From the NCBI RefSeq assembly GCF_000710915.1, contig NZ_BAUA01000175.1, forward strand, positions 1 to 64,000: a DNA stretch of 64,000 bases. Direction: 5' to 3'. Positions 8,268 to 15,926 of this stretch are shown here, piece by piece (position 1 is the first letter of the stretch; the number at the start of each line of letters is the position of its first letter). The notes under the pieces are model-generated. The model did no database searches, was not told the origin of the DNA, and worked only from the letters and a program-made list of their open reading frames with translations. The stretch comes from Nocardia brasiliensis IFM 10847. GTDB lineage: Bacteria > Actinomycetota > Actinomycetes > Mycobacteriales > Mycobacteriaceae. A program made the translations under genes and the position numbers.

Positions 8268-9425
8268 TCAGCCGCCTTCCGCGGTGGGCTCGGCCGGGTC
8301 GTCGACGATCCAGCAGCCGTCGAGTTCCGGATAGCGGGCCCGGACCTCGGGTAGTAGATCGGGCAAGGTCAGCAGCACGAGATCCGGACGGGCGGCGACG
8401 AGTTCGTCGGGCGAGATGATCGGCACGTCGGTGCCCGGCATCCGCCTGCCCTGTTTGGCCGCGGCGGCGTCGGCCACGCCGGCGATCAACCCGCGATGCA
8501 CACCGGCCAGACTGAACACCGCGACCGCGCGGGACGCCGCACCGTAGGCGTAGACCCGATCACCCTGTGCGGCATGGCGTTCGAGCCAGCGGCGCAACGC
8601 GTCGGCGTGCGTGTCGGCGGCACGTTGCAGCCCGCGGATCGTGTCGGGCGCGATGAATTCTCGTTCGCGCGTGAGGATTTCCCGTACGACGCGGTCGGGC
8701 TCGTGAATTCCGTGCCGGGCGGCGGCGAGCACCGTTCCGCCGTAGAGGTCGAACCGCCACGCGGTGACCAGGCTCATCCCGGCGGCGCGCAGCAGCCGTT
8801 GCAGTGCGGCCAGCGAATAGTAGGCGAAGTGACCGTGCCGCAGCGCGTTCCACTGGCAGCCTTCGACGATGGTGGCCAGCGCGTGGAATTGGACGAGCAG
8901 CACACCGTCCGGCGCGGTCGCGGCGGCGCGCGTGGCGAAGGCCGCGCGCTGGTCGGGCTCGTGCATGACGCCGAAACAGTCGAGCACCACCGCGGCTGCC
9001 GACTCGGTGGGGGACAAGCCCCGCTCGGCGAGCAAGGGCAGCCAGGTGCCGCCGTGCGGACTGCCGAACTCGCGCACCGTCTTTCCGCGCAGCAGCCCGG
9101 CGGCCGCGACCTTGCCGACGGCATCGGCCGCCTGTGCGCGCAAGGCCGCCGGTTCGATACCGCGCGGCTCCTCGGTCCGGGTGTCGTCCTCGGCGAGCTG
9201 CGCCAGGCCACAGTGGGCGCACAGCTGCATCCGCAACGGATGCGCCGACTCGGCCAGGCCGACCGGCGCGTGCGCGGGCGGGAAGAAGTCGGCCGCGGGC
9301 ACGGTACCGAGGTCGAGCACGGTGCTGAGCGCGCTGCCGCGGCAGGCGCGGCACGAGTGCTCGCGCGCCGCGCGCACCGGTGCGCAACGCTGTGCCGGGG
9401 TGTCCTGGCTAGCTTGCGGGGACAT
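8268..9425 (-). CDS. Sugar C-methyltransferase-like protein, diverged paralogue
   Basis: 385-residue protein with the architecture of deoxysugar C-methyltransferases (TylCIII/TcaB9 type): an N-terminal zinc-binding module (CRACRGSALSTVLDLG near residue 25 and LCAHCGLAQL near residue 75), a central SAM domain, and a C-terminal Rossmann-like domain (VYAYGAASRAVAVFSLAG). It is paralogous to the enzyme at 11878-13200 but key sites differ: SAM motif I reads VREFGSPHGGTW where the paralogue has VVEVASNDGYLL, and the catalytic-region motif reads RHGHFAYYS where the paralogue has YHEHFQYYT. It may use another substrate or have lost methylation. The start overlaps the upstream epimerase gene by 17 bp, so it is in the same operon. 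Confidence 0.78.
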   Translation of the reverse strand: MSPQASQDTPAQRCAPVRAAREHSCRACRGSALSTVLDLGTVPAADFFPPAHAPVGLAESAHPLRMQLCAHCGLAQLAEDDTRTEEPRGIEPAALRAQAADAVGKVAAAGLLRGKTVREFGSPHGGTWLPLLAERGLSPTESAAAVVLDCFGVMHEPDQRAAFATRAAATAPDGVLLVQFHALATIVEGCQWNALRHGHFAYYSLAALQRLLRAAGMSLVTAWRFDLYGGTVLAAARHGIHEPDRVVREILTREREFIAPDTIRGLQRAADTHADALRRWLERHAAQGDRVYAYGAASRAVAVFSLAGVHRGLIAGVADAAAAKQGRRMPGTDVPIISPDELVAARPDLVLLTLPDLLPEVRARYPELDGCWIVDDPAEPTAEGG

Positions 9426-10455
9426 GGGTGGTTCCGGTGGGTATCCGGCGCATCGTCGCGTCGAGCACACCGGCCCGGTGCAGTCGCTCCAAATGCGGCA
9501 GCCGGGTGAACTTCTGGAAGAAATCGTCGTAGGTGAGCCCGCGGGCGGTGTACTCCTGGAACAGCTCGTCCGCGCCCGCCTGCACGGTCCAGAGCGCGCG
9601 GAAACCGAACGCGGCGCGGGCCGCCGAGAAGTCCACGCGGTAGGAGCGCGGGTCGGCGCCGCTCTCGCCGGTGATGTTCAACCGCGAGCCGGGCACCGCC
9701 TCGACGACCGCCGCGGCGATATCGGCGACGGTGAGGTTGTTGGCCTCGCTGCCGATATTGAAAGCGCGGCAGTGGATCGCGTTCGCGGGCGCGGTGAGGC
9801 AGTTGGCGAAGGCCCACGCGATATCGCGGGCATGCACCAGCGGCCGCCACGGCGTCCCGTCGGAGAGCACCTTCACCTCGCCGGTGAGGGTGGCGTAGCC
9901 GACGAGGTTGTTCAGCACGATATCGGCGCGTAACCGCGGCGAGAAGCCGAATGCCGTGGCATTGCGCAGGAATACCGGCGCGAAGCCGGAATCGGCGAGT
10001 GCCGCCACATCGTCCTCGACCCGTACCTTGCTCTGCGCGTACGGCGTGATCGGACGCAGCGGTGCGTCCTCGGTGACCAGATCCGCGCCCGCCGCACCGT
10101 ATACCGAACAGGTGGAGGCGTAGAGGAAACGGCGCACCCCCGCCTCCTTGGCGAGCCGGGCCAGCCGGACCGAGGCGTGATGATTGACGGCGTAGGTGAT
10201 CTCGGGTGCGAGCGCGCCGAGCGGATCGTTCGACAGCGCGGCGAGATGGATCACCGCGTCGAACCCGCGCAGTTGCTCGACGGTCACGTCGCGCAGATCC
10301 ACCGCGAGGCCGGGCGGATCGTCCGGCGCCTCGCCGAGCACGCAGTCGGCGAAGAAGCCCGCGTCGAGCCCGATCACCTCGTGCCCGTTGGCGCGCAGCA
10401 CCGGCACCATGACCGTGCCGAGATATCCCTGGTGTCCGGTGAGCAACACCCGCAT
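9409..10455 (-). CDS. NAD-dependent sugar epimerase/dehydratase (extended SDR)
   Basis: 348-residue extended short-chain dehydrogenase acting on nucleotide-sugars. The cofactor motif TGHQGYLG (GxxGxxG) starts at residue 6, the next acidic residue in VIGLDAGFF supports NAD, and the active site has STCSVYG near residue 115 and the Tyr-x3-Lys in PYAQSK near residue 140. ATG at 10455 directly precedes the Rossmann strand MRVLLTG, which fixes the start. It lies between a PIG-L deacetylase gene 2 bp upstream and the diverged methyltransferase, so a role in making the modified nucleotide-sugar is inferred. Whether it epimerises or dehydrates cannot be read from sequence. Confidence 0.86.
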   Translation of the reverse strand: MRVLLTGHQGYLGTVMVPVLRANGHEVIGLDAGFFADCVLGEAPDDPPGLAVDLRDVTVEQLRGFDAVIHLAALSNDPLGALAPEITYAVNHHASVRLARLAKEAGVRRFLYASTCSVYGAAGADLVTEDAPLRPITPYAQSKVRVEDDVAALADSGFAPVFLRNATAFGFSPRLRADIVLNNLVGYATLTGEVKVLSDGTPWRPLVHARDIAWAFANCLTAPANAIHCRAFNIGSEANNLTVADIAAAVVEAVPGSRLNITGESGADPRSYRVDFSAARAAFGFRALWTVQAGADELFQEYTARGLTYDDFFQKFTRLPHLERLHRAGVLDATMRRIPTGTTHVPAS

Positions 10456-10457
10456 GG

Positions 10458-11108
10458 CTACGAACCTCCGAAATCGATGACGGCCTTGTCGAGCAGGAAC
10501 GCCTCGGCATGTCCGGCCCGGCACTGCACGCCGCGCAGCCGGGTGAGGCCGGTGAACGCCTGTTGGTCGAACCAGTCCCGATGTGCTTGGGACGGATAGT
10601 GTTTCAGCAGCAGCATCGCCTTCTCCTCGGCCAGTTCGGCGCTGAGCCGATGGAAGACGACGGGGGCGGGAGTGTCGCTTTCCCACTTGAGGATCTCGTA
10701 GCCGAGCACCAACTGGTCGCGGAACTCGGTCGGCACGAGTTCGGCCAGCAGCCGATGATCCTGGTGCGCGTCACCGCGGTGTGGCGCGAAGACCAGATCG
10801 GGGGTGCACTCGGCGCGAAAACTGTTGAGTTCGGTCTTGATTCGGTCCCAGTGCGCCGGTGCGCGACCGTCGGGCACGTCCAGCACGGTGAGCCGCACCT
10901 GCGCGCCCGGACAGAACGCCGCCAACGCGCGCTGTTCCTCCGCGGCTCGTTCGGTGCCGCCGCCGGAGAGCACCAGGGCCCGCACCCGCAAGCCGGGATG
11001 GGCGCGCGCCAGCGTCAGCAGCGTCGCGCCCGAGCCGATGGCGATGTCGTCGCAGTGCGCGCCGAGTACGGCGATCTCACGCACCGCACCGACACTGAGT
11101 CCGATCAC
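10458..11108 (-). CDS. PIG-L (LmbE-like) deacetylase
   Basis: Zinc-dependent N-deacetylase of the PIG-L family, 216 residues; relatives remove acetyl from GlcNAc-containing conjugates. The metal motif near residue 17 reads AHCDD, a variant of the usual AHPDD, and the third metal ligand is in HRGDAHQDH near residue 110. The GTG start at 11108 overlaps the stop of the nucleotidyltransferase gene by 4 bp (GTGA), indicating coupling. In this operon it probably deacetylates an amino-sugar intermediate of the glycan. Glycopeptide- or mycothiol-type substrates are less likely because no other such genes are present. Confidence 0.85.
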   Translation of the reverse strand: MIGLSVGAVREIAVLGAHCDDIAIGSGATLLTLARAHPGLRVRALVLSGGGTERAAEEQRALAAFCPGAQVRLTVLDVPDGRAPAHWDRIKTELNSFRAECTPDLVFAPHRGDAHQDHRLLAELVPTEFRDQLVLGYEILKWESDTPAPVVFHRLSAELAEEKAMLLLKHYPSQAHRDWFDQQAFTGLTRLRGVQCRAGHAEAFLLDKAVIDFGGS

Positions 11109-11881
11109 ACCCGCTCCCAGACCATCCACGGCCGGGCACCGGACCGATAGCCTTGATCGAGCTCCGCGCGCTCCTTGAAGGTGTCGGCGGGTTTCCAGAA
11201 GCCGAGGTGCTGATAGCCGAACAGGCGACCCTGCCCGGCCAGCGTCGCGCAGGCGTCGGCGACCAGATCGCCGCCGGGCGGCAGCAGATCGAAGATCTCC
11301 TGGCTGAGCACGAAGTAGCCGCCGTTCTCCCACAGCGGCATTCGCGAGACCGGCATGATCTCCTTGACCTCGCCGGTGGGCTTCATGTCGACGCAGTGGA
11401 ACGAGGACTGCGGCGGCACCACCATCATCGACGCGGCCGCGCCGGAGGCGGTGAACTTCGCGACCATCTCGTCCAGGGGCGCGTCGGTGAGCACGTCGGC
11501 GTAGTTGGCCAGGAAGCGTTCGTCGTCGCCCAGATACTCGCGCACCCTGCGCAACCGCTCACCGATCGCCGATTCCAGCCCGGTGTCGACGAAGGTGATC
11601 TGCCAGTCGCTGATATCGGAGCTCAGCATTTCGACCCGGCCGTCCCGGATGACGAAATCGTTGGACACCGACTCCTGGTAGGTGAGGAAGAAATTCTTGA
11701 TGTGCTGGGCGCCGTAGCCGAGGCACAGGATGAACTCGGTGTGGCCGTAATGCGCGTAATAGCGCATCACGTGCCAGAGCAGCGGTCGCGGACCGACCAG
11801 TTGCATGGGTTTGGGAATCATGTCGTCGGTGCCGTCGCGCATCCGCATGCCGTAGCCACCGCAGAACAGCACAACCTTCAT
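11105..11881 (-). CDS. rfbF: Glucose-1-phosphate cytidylyltransferase-like nucleotidyltransferase
   Basis: Predicted sugar-1-phosphate nucleotidyltransferase making an activated (probably CDP-) sugar, 258 residues. It has the nucleotide-binding start VVLFCGGYGMRMRD, the IPKPMQLVGPRPLLWHVMRYY segment in two parts (IPKPMQLVGPRPLLW, HVMRYYAHYGHTEFI), LCLGYGAQHIKNFF, and the catalytic NYADVLTDAPL and FWKPADTFKER motifs. These resemble RfbF/AscA cytidylyltransferases. No CDP-glucose 4,6-dehydratase (RfbG) is recognised next to it; the extended SDR two genes on might fill that role. Its start overlaps the stop of the upstream C-methyltransferase by 4 bp. Confidence 0.82.
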   Translation of the reverse strand: MKVVLFCGGYGMRMRDGTDDMIPKPMQLVGPRPLLWHVMRYYAHYGHTEFILCLGYGAQHIKNFFLTYQESVSNDFVIRDGRVEMLSSDISDWQITFVDTGLESAIGERLRRVREYLGDDERFLANYADVLTDAPLDEMVAKFTASGAAASMMVVPPQSSFHCVDMKPTGEVKEIMPVSRMPLWENGGYFVLSQEIFDLLPPGGDLVADACATLAGQGRLFGYQHLGFWKPADTFKERAELDQGYRSGARPWMVWERV

Positions 11882-13200
11882 CGTGCTCCCCTCCCTGTCA
11901 TTTCGGAATTCAGTGTGTTGTGCACGTCGTTGTGACCGGTCAGGTCGGCACGGTGCAGTGCCGGTAGCGGATACACCAATTCACCGCCCCACGAAGCGAT
12001 GTGGCGCAGCTGCTCGGTGAGCTCGGCCTCGAGGTTCCACGGCAGCACGAGCACGACATCGGGGTGATCCAGCTCGATCCGCTCAGGCGGGTGGATCGGA
12101 ATCCGCGTGCCCGGGGTGAATCGGCCGTGCTTGTACGGGTTTCGATCGACGGTGTACTCGAGCAGGTCGGGCCGGATGCCGCAGTAGTTGAGCAGCGTGT
12201 TGCCCTTGCCCGGTGCGCCGTAGCCGACCACCCGCTTGCCCGCGGCACGCTGGTCGAGCAGGAACCGCAGCAGCTCGTGCCGGACCGCCTCGGTGCGTGG
12301 CCGCAGTTGGCGATAGCCCTCGACCTGATCCAGGTCCGCATGCCGTTCCAGGCGCAAGACCTCGCCGACGCGTCGGCTCGGCGCGGCGGCCACGGTGACC
12401 GGCCGGGCCCACACCCGCAGCGAACCACCGTGGGAGGCCAGCAGTTCCACGTCGACCACCGCCAGGCCCGCGGTCGCGAGCGCGCGCTGGGCCGAATGCA
12501 GCGTGTAGTACTGGAAATGCTCGTGGTAGATCGTGTCGAACTGGCCGAGCCGCAACAGGTTCAGTGCGTGATGCACCTCGATGGACAGCCATCCGTCGTC
12601 GGCCAGCAGGGTACGCAGCGAGCTGGTGAAGCCGCGCAGATCGGGCACGTGGGCGTAGACGTTGTTGGCGACCACCAGATCGGCAGGCCCGTGTTCGGCG
12701 CGCACCCGGGCCGCGGATTCCTCGTCGAGGAACGCGGTCTCGGTGGGCACGCCGGCCGCGCGCGCGGCGTCGCCGACGTTCAGTGACGGTTCGATGCCCA
12801 GGCAGGGCACACCGGCCGCGACCAGATGCCGCAGCAGGTAGCCGTCGTTGCTGGCCACCTCGACCACGAACGAATCGGCGCCCAGTTCGAGCCGGTCGAT
12901 CGCCTCGCCGACGAAGGTCCGGGCGTGGCGCACCCAACTGTCGGAGAACGAGGAGAAGTAGGCGTATTCGGTGAAGGTGTCCTCGGGCGTGATCAACGCG
13001 GGAATCTGCAATAACATGCAGTCCGCACACAACCGAAGGTGTAGCGGGTAGGTTGATTCCGGTAGATCGAGTTCGGCTGCCGTGAGGAACTTTTCACACG
13101 GTGGTGTCGCTCCGAGATCGAGCACGCTCGTCAATCGCTCGGAGTCACACAGACGACATAGCACGAAGCCCACCTTTGCCAAGAGTCGAATAACCGGCAC
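11878..13200 (-). CDS. Deoxysugar C-methyltransferase (TylCIII/TcaB9-type)
   Basis: First gene of the nucleotide-sugar operon, 440 residues. Domains in order: zinc-binding module with CRLCDSERLTSVLDLG and LCADCMLLQIP; SAM-dependent methyltransferase core with motif I VVEVASNDGYLL near residue 110 and LGIEPS after it; the catalytic-region motif YHEHFQYYT near residue 225; and a C-terminal Rossmann-like domain (VVGYGAPGKGNTLLNYCGI). Enzymes of this type put a methyl on C3 of a 4-keto nucleotide-sugar. All landmarks are intact, so this copy is expected to be active. GTG at 13200 is used; a GTG at 13173 just before GFVLCRLC is an alternative start. Confidence 0.84.
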   Translation of the reverse strand: MPVIRLLAKVGFVLCRLCDSERLTSVLDLGATPPCEKFLTAAELDLPESTYPLHLRLCADCMLLQIPALITPEDTFTEYAYFSSFSDSWVRHARTFVGEAIDRLELGADSFVVEVASNDGYLLRHLVAAGVPCLGIEPSLNVGDAARAAGVPTETAFLDEESAARVRAEHGPADLVVANNVYAHVPDLRGFTSSLRTLLADDGWLSIEVHHALNLLRLGQFDTIYHEHFQYYTLHSAQRALATAGLAVVDVELLASHGGSLRVWARPVTVAAAPSRRVGEVLRLERHADLDQVEGYRQLRPRTEAVRHELLRFLLDQRAAGKRVVGYGAPGKGNTLLNYCGIRPDLLEYTVDRNPYKHGRFTPGTRIPIHPPERIELDHPDVVLVLPWNLEAELTEQLRHIASWGGELVYPLPALHRADLTGHNDVHNTLNSEMTGRGAR

Positions 13201-13654
13201 ATTGTCGGCGCACCCCTGACGTCGACCCGATCCAGTGAGACGTTACAACGAAAGTCCCGCGTGGCGCTGGTGAAATCGACTGGGCTCGAAGTAATTTCCG
13301 GTACTTTTCAACCGGTTTTCGGCGGCAGCTTCCGGGCGGCTATCCGCGGGTTTGGTGGATTCGCCGTGGTGGGATGAATTCGCCTGCGGGTAGCGAGGGT
13401 TCGTGACCTGCGCCCATGCTTACGAGCGGAGGTAAACAAACCTGGGCGAAATACCGACCGCCCCTTTGTCGGCTACTCCGTGGAACACTTTGCCGCCCTG
13501 TTGATTCGACATGTGAAACGGATTGTGTTCTGTAACAATCTGCATCTGACCGCCGAATGAGGGGACACCCGGGGCGGTCGAGATCGTGCAGCGGGGACCG
13601 GTCAACGCGGATCGGGGGGCTTCTTCCTTTTCTCCCACGGGGAGGTGCGTGTTC
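13201..13654. other. Divergent intergenic region without a gene
   Basis: 454 bp between the methyltransferase operon (leftward) and the polyprenyl glycosylphosphotransferase (rightward). No convincing coding sequence is visible. It is less GC-rich than its surroundings around 13430-13550 and must hold both promoters and 5' leaders. A GGGGAGG ribosome site at 13639-13645 serves the rightward gene. Confidence 0.6.
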
Positions 13655-15166
13655 ATGAGCTTCGAGCTCGCCGACGACGACGATCTGGCGATCCGTCGAT
13701 CGCCGCACAGTCGGCCGCGTTCGGAACGGGAACGCTGGCAGGCTGAATACATACGGCGCTTGGGCGCAACGGATTTCGGCGTGATCGTGACGGCGATGGC
13801 GTTGGCTCAGATCATCCGTTTCGGCGGGCCGGCGGCGCCGCCGCTGGCCTGGCATCTGCCGTACGAGATCGGCTACACGGTGGTCTCCGGCGCGCTCGCG
13901 CTCACCTGGGCCGGGTTCCTGGCCGTCGGCAACACTCGGTCGCCGCAGGTGGTCGGCAGCGGCAGCGAGGAATACCGCCGGCTGGTGGCGGCCACGCTGC
14001 GGTTGTTCGGGGTGCTGGCGATCTTGTCGCTGGTGTTCCAGATCGAGTTCGCCCGAGGCTATTTGGCGATAGCGCTACCGCTCGGTCTGTTCGGGCTGAT
14101 GCTGAGCCGGTTGCTGTGGCGGATCCACGCTCGTCAGTTGCGCGGGCGCGGGGAGTACCGCACCTCGGTGCTCGTGGTCGGATGTGCGGAGGCGGCCCAG
14201 GCGATGGCCAATGCCTTCGCGGCCGATCCGGCATCGGGGTACCGGGTGGTCGGTGTGTGTATTCCGGACGGGCTCAACGGAATCACCGAGTACCTGCGCG
14301 GGCCGTCTGACCATCTGTTCTCGGTCGTCGGCGACGACCGCACGGTGCTCGACGCGGTCCGCCGCAGCGGCGCCGACACCGTCGCGGTCACCGCGACCGA
14401 CCATCTGGGTCCGGTCGAATTACGCCGGATGGCATGGGAACTCGACCCGCTCGGTGTGGAGCTGATCGTCGCGCCCGGCGTGGTCGATATCGCGGGCACC
14501 CGGCTGACCAACCGGTTCGTGGCGGGCGTGCCGATGCTGCACATCGCGAAACCGCAATACGATCGCGCGAAGTCGACCGGAAAGGCGGTCTTCGATGTGC
14601 TGTTCGCGGCCGCGGTGTTGCTCGCGATCGCGCCGACGATGCTGGGTATCGCGCTCGCGGTGAAGTTGACCAGCCCGGGCCCGGTGTTCTACCGCTCGGA
14701 GCGGATCGGACGGGGCGGCAAGCCTTTCCAGATGATCAAGTTCCGCAGCATGTACGTCGAGGCGGATACCGCCGTGGACGCGCTCATCGCACGCAACGGC
14801 GGTAACCCGGTGTTCTTCAAGATGAAGGACGATCCGCGGATCACCCCCATCGGCAAAGTGCTGCGCAAGTTCAGCCTGGACGAGCTACCGCAGTTCTTCA
14901 ACGTGCTGCGCGGGGAGATGAGCGTGGTCGGGCCGCGTCCGCAGGTGCAGCGCGAGGTCGACAGTTACGACGGCGAGATGCGGCGCAGGCTGCTCGTCAA
15001 ACCCGGGGTGACCGGTCTGTGGCAGGTCAGCGGACGATCCGATCTTTCGCTCGAAGACTCTGTGCGACTGGATCTTTCGTACGTCGAGAACTGGTCGATG
15101 GTGCTCGACCTACTGCTCATCGCGCGCACGATCGGCGCGGTCACCCGCGGCGCGGGCGCGTACTGA
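13655..15166 (+). CDS. Polyprenyl glycosylphosphotransferase (exopolysaccharide initiating enzyme)
   Basis: Predicted membrane enzyme that transfers a sugar-1-phosphate from a nucleotide-sugar to a polyprenyl phosphate, the first step of lipid-linked polysaccharide assembly (WbaP/CpsE type). 503 residues: an N-terminal four-helix membrane bundle (about 40-155), a CoA-binding-like Rossmann domain (TSVLVVGCAEAAQAMANAF near 170), one more hydrophobic segment (AVFDVLFAAAVLLAIAP near 315), then the catalytic domain with SPGPVFYRSERIGRGGKPF, MIKFRSMY, KFSLDELPQFFNVL and GPRPQV. ATG at 13655 has GGAGG 9 nt upstream; GTG at 13649 is possible. It makes sense of the surrounding glycosyltransferase genes as one glycan pathway. 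Confidence 0.9.
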   Translation: MSFELADDDDLAIRRSPHSRPRSERERWQAEYIRRLGATDFGVIVTAMALAQIIRFGGPAAPPLAWHLPYEIGYTVVSGALALTWAGFLAVGNTRSPQVVGSGSEEYRRLVAATLRLFGVLAILSLVFQIEFARGYLAIALPLGLFGLMLSRLLWRIHARQLRGRGEYRTSVLVVGCAEAAQAMANAFAADPASGYRVVGVCIPDGLNGITEYLRGPSDHLFSVVGDDRTVLDAVRRSGADTVAVTATDHLGPVELRRMAWELDPLGVELIVAPGVVDIAGTRLTNRFVAGVPMLHIAKPQYDRAKSTGKAVFDVLFAAAVLLAIAPTMLGIALAVKLTSPGPVFYRSERIGRGGKPFQMIKFRSMYVEADTAVDALIARNGGNPVFFKMKDDPRITPIGKVLRKFSLDELPQFFNVLRGEMSVVGPRPQVQREVDSYDGEMRRRLLVKPGVTGLWQVSGRSDLSLEDSVRLDLSYVENWSMVLDLLLIARTIGAVTRGAGAY

Positions 15167-15170
15167 GCGG

Positions 15171-15827
15171 CTACTGCGCGGCGGGGAACTCCGCGGCGAG
15201 TTCCTGGAAGAGCGCGGCGTTCATGGCGAACGCCCGCTGCCCTTCGTCGAGTACCCGGCGGCGTGCCAAATCGTCGAGCGGCAACTGATCCAGCAGACCG
15301 CGATACTCGCGTTTGAACGCCGCCGGATTGCCGACGCCGTCGAACACGTAGAAGCGGACGCCGTCGCCGCGATGCGGCAGGTTCCACAGTTTCTCGGCAG
15401 TACCGCGGATGACCTGTCCGCCGGAGAGGTCGCCGAGGTAGCGCGTGTAGTGATGCGCGATGTAGCCCGCGGGCCAATCCCGGGCACACTCATCGATCCG
15501 CGCGGCATAGGCGGCGGTCGCGGGGAGCGGCGTCAGTGCGTCGCGCCAGTGCGGGCCGATCAGGTGCGCCAGATCGCGTTCGAGTTCGGCGGTGCGGGCG
15601 AGTTCCGGGCGGATGAACGGGCCGGCGATCGGATCGACGGCGAGCGCGTCCCACCGCGCCTCGAGCGCGCGGTAGACGAACCAGAGTTGGCCGGTGTAGC
15701 GGTGATACGAGTCGACGCCGAGCGCGCCGCCGAGCATATCGCTGAGGAATCGGGAGTTCTCCGCGTCGGCGTGCTGGCGCGCCGTGGCGCTACGGATCTG
15801 CGTCGAGAACGGTGTCGCTTCCGACAT
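15171..15827 (-). CDS. hmuO: Heme oxygenase (biliverdin-producing)
   Basis: Cleaves heme to biliverdin, CO and iron, letting the cell use heme as an iron source. The 218-residue length fits the bacterial HmuO family. The proximal histidine is in ATARQHADAENSRF near residue 20, and the distal helix with its flexible glycines is YTRYLGDLSGGQVI near residue 135. ATG at 15827 has GAGGTGG upstream. The gene is monocistronic, ending 5 bp from the convergent glycosylphosphotransferase. A DtxR/IdeR-like palindrome 34 bp upstream suggests repression by iron. Confidence 0.92.
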   Translation of the reverse strand: MSEATPFSTQIRSATARQHADAENSRFLSDMLGGALGVDSYHRYTGQLWFVYRALEARWDALAVDPIAGPFIRPELARTAELERDLAHLIGPHWRDALTPLPATAAYAARIDECARDWPAGYIAHHYTRYLGDLSGGQVIRGTAEKLWNLPHRGDGVRFYVFDGVGNPAAFKREYRGLLDQLPLDDLARRRVLDEGQRAFAMNAALFQELAAEFPAAQ

Positions 15828-15860
15828 GACCGGACCACCTCACTTCAGCACCCCGGGTGG

Positions 15861-15879
15861 CCAGGTATGGCTACCCTAA
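15861..15879 (-). promoter_or_regulatory. IdeR/DtxR-like iron box upstream of heme oxygenase
   Basis: On the minus strand the site reads TTAGGGTAGCCATACCTGG. It matches 13 of 19 positions of the textbook IdeR consensus TTAGGTTAGGCTAACCTAA, with the best-conserved TTAGG and ACCT blocks kept and a symmetric GGTA/TACC core. Its place just before an iron-acquisition gene supports the call. Confidence 0.6.
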
Positions 15880-15926
15880 CTCGGTACGACCTTACCGGTA
15901 CTTTTCCCGAAATGCAGGTGCTTGCC

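Noticed and set aside
13296..15908. Repeated CCGGTACTTTTC near 13299 and 15897
   Set aside because: Twelve shared bases in two promoter regions are not palindromic and no third copy was found, so chance is likely.
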